64,000 nt of DNA from Kluyvera intermedia (GTDB taxonomy: Bacteria; Pseudomonadota; Gammaproteobacteria; Enterobacterales; Enterobacteriaceae). The number at the start of each line of letters is the position of its first letter. Position 1 is the first letter of the stretch. A program made the translations under genes and the position numbers. The notes beneath the pieces were generated by a model, which ran no database searches, was not told the origin of the DNA, and saw only the letters and a list, made by a program, of their open reading frames with translations. The stretch covers positions 1,674,001 through 1,738,000 of the forward strand of contig NZ_CP139986.1 in NCBI RefSeq assembly GCF_034424175.1, written 5' to 3'. Of this stretch, positions 61,877-64,000 are shown piece by piece.

Positions 61877-63229
61877 ATGGAATCGAATCCTCACGCATCG
61901 TTGAGTAGTTTTATCGATCTCATGCTGGACGCTGTCTTTGCGGTCGATGCCCAAGCCAATATCGTTTATGCGAGCGCATCCTGCGAACGGATTTTTGGTT
62001 ACACACCCAACGAGATAATCGGTAAGAACATGTTTGACATGATGCTGCCCGAAGATCGAGAGTTAACCCGAAACTCGGTGGTGGAAGTCATGGCGGGGCG
62101 TCCTCAGTTTCATTTTGAGAATCGCTACGTCCACAAGAATGGTCAGGTCGTCAATATCATGTGGTCTGCCCGTTGGTCGCAAGCCGATCAATTGCGGATT
62201 GGCGTTGCGCGTGACATCACCGAACGTAAACGCGCCGAATCGCTACAGTCGGCACTCTATTCTATTTCTGAAGCGGCACATACCGCAGAAGACTTGCTCA
62301 AGTTATTCCAGCGCATTCATGAGATCGTCGGTACGCTGCTTCCTGCCGATAACTTTTCGGTCACGCTGTATGACGATACAACTGCCCAACTGAGTTTCCC
62401 TTATCATGTTGATGAGTTTCAGGAGACCCCAGCTCCTTTTACCTTAATGGCAGGGACGTTTTACTCAGAAGTAATCCATACCGGTCAACCGCTACTGCTC
62501 ACGCCTGAAACGATGGATGCCCGTCTGGAGGAGTTACATATCTCATTTGGTATGAACCCATTTTGCTGGCTTGGTGTACCGCTAAAGTCACATAAAGGTA
62601 CTATCGGCGTGCTGATGGTCAAAAGCTACCCCGGCGGTGTGTGCTACACCGAACAGGATCAGGAGTTACTGCAGTTTGTCTCGACCCAAATCGCGACCGT
62701 CATTGAGCGTCAGCAGATGCAGGCTCGGTTGCAGCATATGGCGCAGTATGATCAACTGACCGATCTGCCAAACCGGAACTTATTGTATGACCGTCTGAAA
62801 ACTTCACTGGCTACCGCACATCAACAACAGGGTCATCTGTCTTTGTTGTATATCGATCTCGATAAGTTTAAACAGGTTAACGACACGCTAGGTCATGGGA
62901 TTGGTGATTTACTGCTGCAAGAAACTGCCGTACGTTTGAAGTTATGCGTACGTGAATCGGATACCGTTGCGCGCATCGGCGGTGATGAATTCGTGGTGCT
63001 GATTCAGGGGAGCCAGGTTTCTGACTATACGGTTGTGGCGATGCAAAAAATTGATGAGGCATTTAACTCAGCTTTTATTCTGCAAGGGCATCATTTGCAC
63101 ATTGTACCGAGTATTGGCATTGCTCGTTATCCGCAACACGGTCAAGACGAGCGTCAGCTTCTCGAATATGCCGATAATGCGATGTATTTTGCCAAAAATG
63201 GCAAAGGACCGCGAAATAACAACGACTAA
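61877..63229 (+). CDS. PAS-GAF-GGDEF diguanylate cyclase
   Basis: This 450-residue protein has no membrane segment. The PAS domain (about 8-118) starts IDLMLDAVFAVDAQANIVYA and ends with the PAC motif IGVARDITERKRAE. The GAF domain (about 130-275; LLPADNFSVTLYDD, FCWLGVPLKSHKGTIGVLMV) follows. The GGDEF domain (about 285-450) has the intact active-site GGDEF at 368-372 in ARIGGDEFVVLI. The inhibitory RxxD site (RESD, 359-362) is five residues upstream. It should make c-di-GMP from two GTP, with product inhibition, in response to cytosolic signals sensed by PAS or GAF. It is divergent from the YadA-like gene. Confidence 0.9.
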   Translation: MESNPHASLSSFIDLMLDAVFAVDAQANIVYASASCERIFGYTPNEIIGKNMFDMMLPEDRELTRNSVVEVMAGRPQFHFENRYVHKNGQVVNIMWSARWSQADQLRIGVARDITERKRAESLQSALYSISEAAHTAEDLLKLFQRIHEIVGTLLPADNFSVTLYDDTTAQLSFPYHVDEFQETPAPFTLMAGTFYSEVIHTGQPLLLTPETMDARLEELHISFGMNPFCWLGVPLKSHKGTIGVLMVKSYPGGVCYTEQDQELLQFVSTQIATVIERQQMQARLQHMAQYDQLTDLPNRNLLYDRLKTSLATAHQQQGHLSLLYIDLDKFKQVNDTLGHGIGDLLLQETAVRLKLCVRESDTVARIGGDEFVVLIQGSQVSDYTVVAMQKIDEAFNSAFILQGHHLHIVPSIGIARYPQHGQDERQLLEYADNAMYFAKNGKGPRNNND

Positions 63230-63292
63230 TTGGTAATAAGATAGGGGGTGTTTATATCTTCAACAATAATGTGGCGAACTTCCTGCTGATGT

Positions 63293-63320
63293 AAAAGGCG
63301 ACAATTAAGCCGCCTTTTTA
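63293..63320. terminator. Convergent terminator between the cyclase and the secreted-protein gene
   Basis: AAAAGGCG (63293-63300) and CGCCTTTT (63311-63318) pair around a 10-base loop, flanked by A and T runs. It can end transcripts from both sides. Confidence 0.75.
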
Positions 63321-63323
63321 TTA

Positions 63324-63674
63324 TTAGCCTTTCGATAGTTGGGTATTGACTACCGTCTCATCCTTTACTTCAAGAGAAAGCGTATAGCCCTGTTTCTTCC
63401 ATAAACCGTTATTCGGTAGCCATCCTTTAGAGAGAAGATATTCAGCGCTGGTCGAAATCGGTTTATTCAAAACATGCTCTGCGTCAGCAGCAAACGTTTT
63501 TCCTTTGGCATTTTGGGCTTTGGTTTTATGCACATCGCAAGAACCATCAGCTTCAGTGACTTGTGTGCATCCTGAGCGCTCAAGCTGAGCACGATAGCTC
63601 GCGCTTATCGCGTGAGCCGGTACAGTGACCACGGATGCTACCAGTACTGCTAATACCGCTATTTTATTTTTCAT
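63324..63674 (-). CDS. Small secreted protein, 116 residues
   Basis: A signal peptide ends at about residue 22 (VTVPAHA|ISA). The mature part has two cysteines (SGCTQVTEADGSCDVHKTKA) that may form a disulfide. Its C-terminal half (LLSKGWLPNNGLWKKQGYTL) looks globular. I do not recognise the family. An AAGG ribosome site lies before the ATG. It follows the lipoprotein gene by nine bases, so the two form an operon. Periplasmic location is likely. Confidence 0.72.
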   Translation of the reverse strand: MKNKIAVLAVLVASVVTVPAHAISASYRAQLERSGCTQVTEADGSCDVHKTKAQNAKGKTFAADAEHVLNKPISTSAEYLLSKGWLPNNGLWKKQGYTLSLEVKDETVVNTQLSKG

Positions 63675-63683
63675 CGTTCAGCC

Positions 63684-63911
63684 TTAGTTATGATGTGAGT
63701 GCTTTTTAGCATTGAGTTTACGGTTATTTTCAGTATAGGTCTGATAGCGATCGGCGCTAGCGCGGTTATCAGCATGATACTGCTCAAAACAAGCGGTACG
63801 GTCAACGCCGTTAGCTTCACACTCATCAAGATACTGTTTTTCAAGGTTACAGCCTGTAAGTGAAATAGAACATACTACAATCGCTATCATCATTAACGTC
63901 TTAGTTTTCAT
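63684..63911 (-). CDS. Small lipoprotein with CEAxGxxxxxC motif (75 residues)
   Basis: From ATG 63911 the protein has 75 residues; a TTG two codons earlier is unlikely. The lipobox is LTGC (C21), followed by LDECEANGVDRTACFEQYHA. This matches the spacing and residues of CEAQGISKDTC in the lipoprotein at 59549, so the two are related in this segment. The C-terminal part is Asn, Lys and His rich. It leads an operon with the secreted-protein gene nine bases downstream. Family and role are unknown. The last 89 bases of the window are AT-rich with no gene visible. Confidence 0.72.
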   Translation of the reverse strand: MKTKTLMMIAIVVCSISLTGCNLEKQYLDECEANGVDRTACFEQYHADNRASADRYQTYTENNRKLNAKKHSHHN

Positions 63912-64000
63912 TATCAACTCTATAATTATTATTCATCACAATAACCTGCCATATTTAAAGTGGTGTTGTTATATTTAACACTAATAAATATACCAGTTAC

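Overview
This window is chromosomal DNA from a member of the Enterobacteriaceae, of the Enterobacter/Citrobacter/Klebsiella/Kluyvera type. The gene order matches the yeiH to metG-mrp segment of Escherichia coli, read in the opposite direction. Proteins such as LysP, FolE, MglB, Cdd, BglX and MetG are recognisable almost residue for residue. Intergenic gaps carry many copies of a short GC-rich palindrome (tagcccggccaagcg...cgccgccggga), the REP-like element common in that group. I do not assign a genus. No rRNA, tRNA, insertion sequence, prophage or CRISPR array was found.

Layout. 1-9.5 kb: yeiH (cut by the window edge), its divergent regulator yeiE, lysine permease lysP, Fur-controlled siderophore receptor cirA, a REP array, fghA, an extra MFS transporter, folE and yeiB. 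9.6-14.6 kb: galS and the mglBAC galactose importer with GalR/S and CRP sites. 14.8-20.6 kb: sanA, cdd, yohK-yohJ, an M24-fold peptidase-like protein that seems to lack metal ligands, and dusC. 20.6-25 kb: an intact bglGFB beta-glucoside operon with two BglG antiterminator/terminator sites. 25-35.2 kb: a methyltransferase, an intact mdtQ, a KdgM-family porin, yohD, yohC, pbpG, dld and bglX. 35.2-40.2 kb: a 75-bp tandem array, then a GH28 hydrolase, a GPH-family transporter resembling TogT, and a CsbX/RbtT-type MFS transporter. 40.2-52.2 kb: osmF-yehY-yehX-yehW, tiny yohO, mlrA, btsS-btsR, yehS, yehR, metG and mrp. 52.4-59.2 kb: an unknown 109-residue protein, an rcnB without rcnA beside it, a LysR regulator, speG, and a purine module (adenine deaminase, NCS2-type permease, divergent LysR regulator). 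59.2-64 kb: an AT-richer stretch of envelope genes (two similar small lipoproteins, a short YadA-type trimeric autotransporter, a candidate 38-residue membrane peptide, a small secreted protein) around a PAS-GAF-GGDEF diguanylate cyclase.

Function. Much of the window concerns uptake and first breakdown of plant-type sugars: the Mgl importer, BglF/BglB for aryl-beta-glucosides, periplasmic BglX, and a porin, transporter and GH28 enzyme that could together handle oligogalacturonides. Several promoters carry CRP-like sites, consistent with catabolite control. OsmF-YehXYW, MlrA, BtsSR and the cyclase belong to stress, nutrient and biofilm signalling. The least explained parts are the 59-64 kb envelope locus, the 75-bp array nested inside a palindrome, the M24-like protein and the 109-residue protein after mrp.
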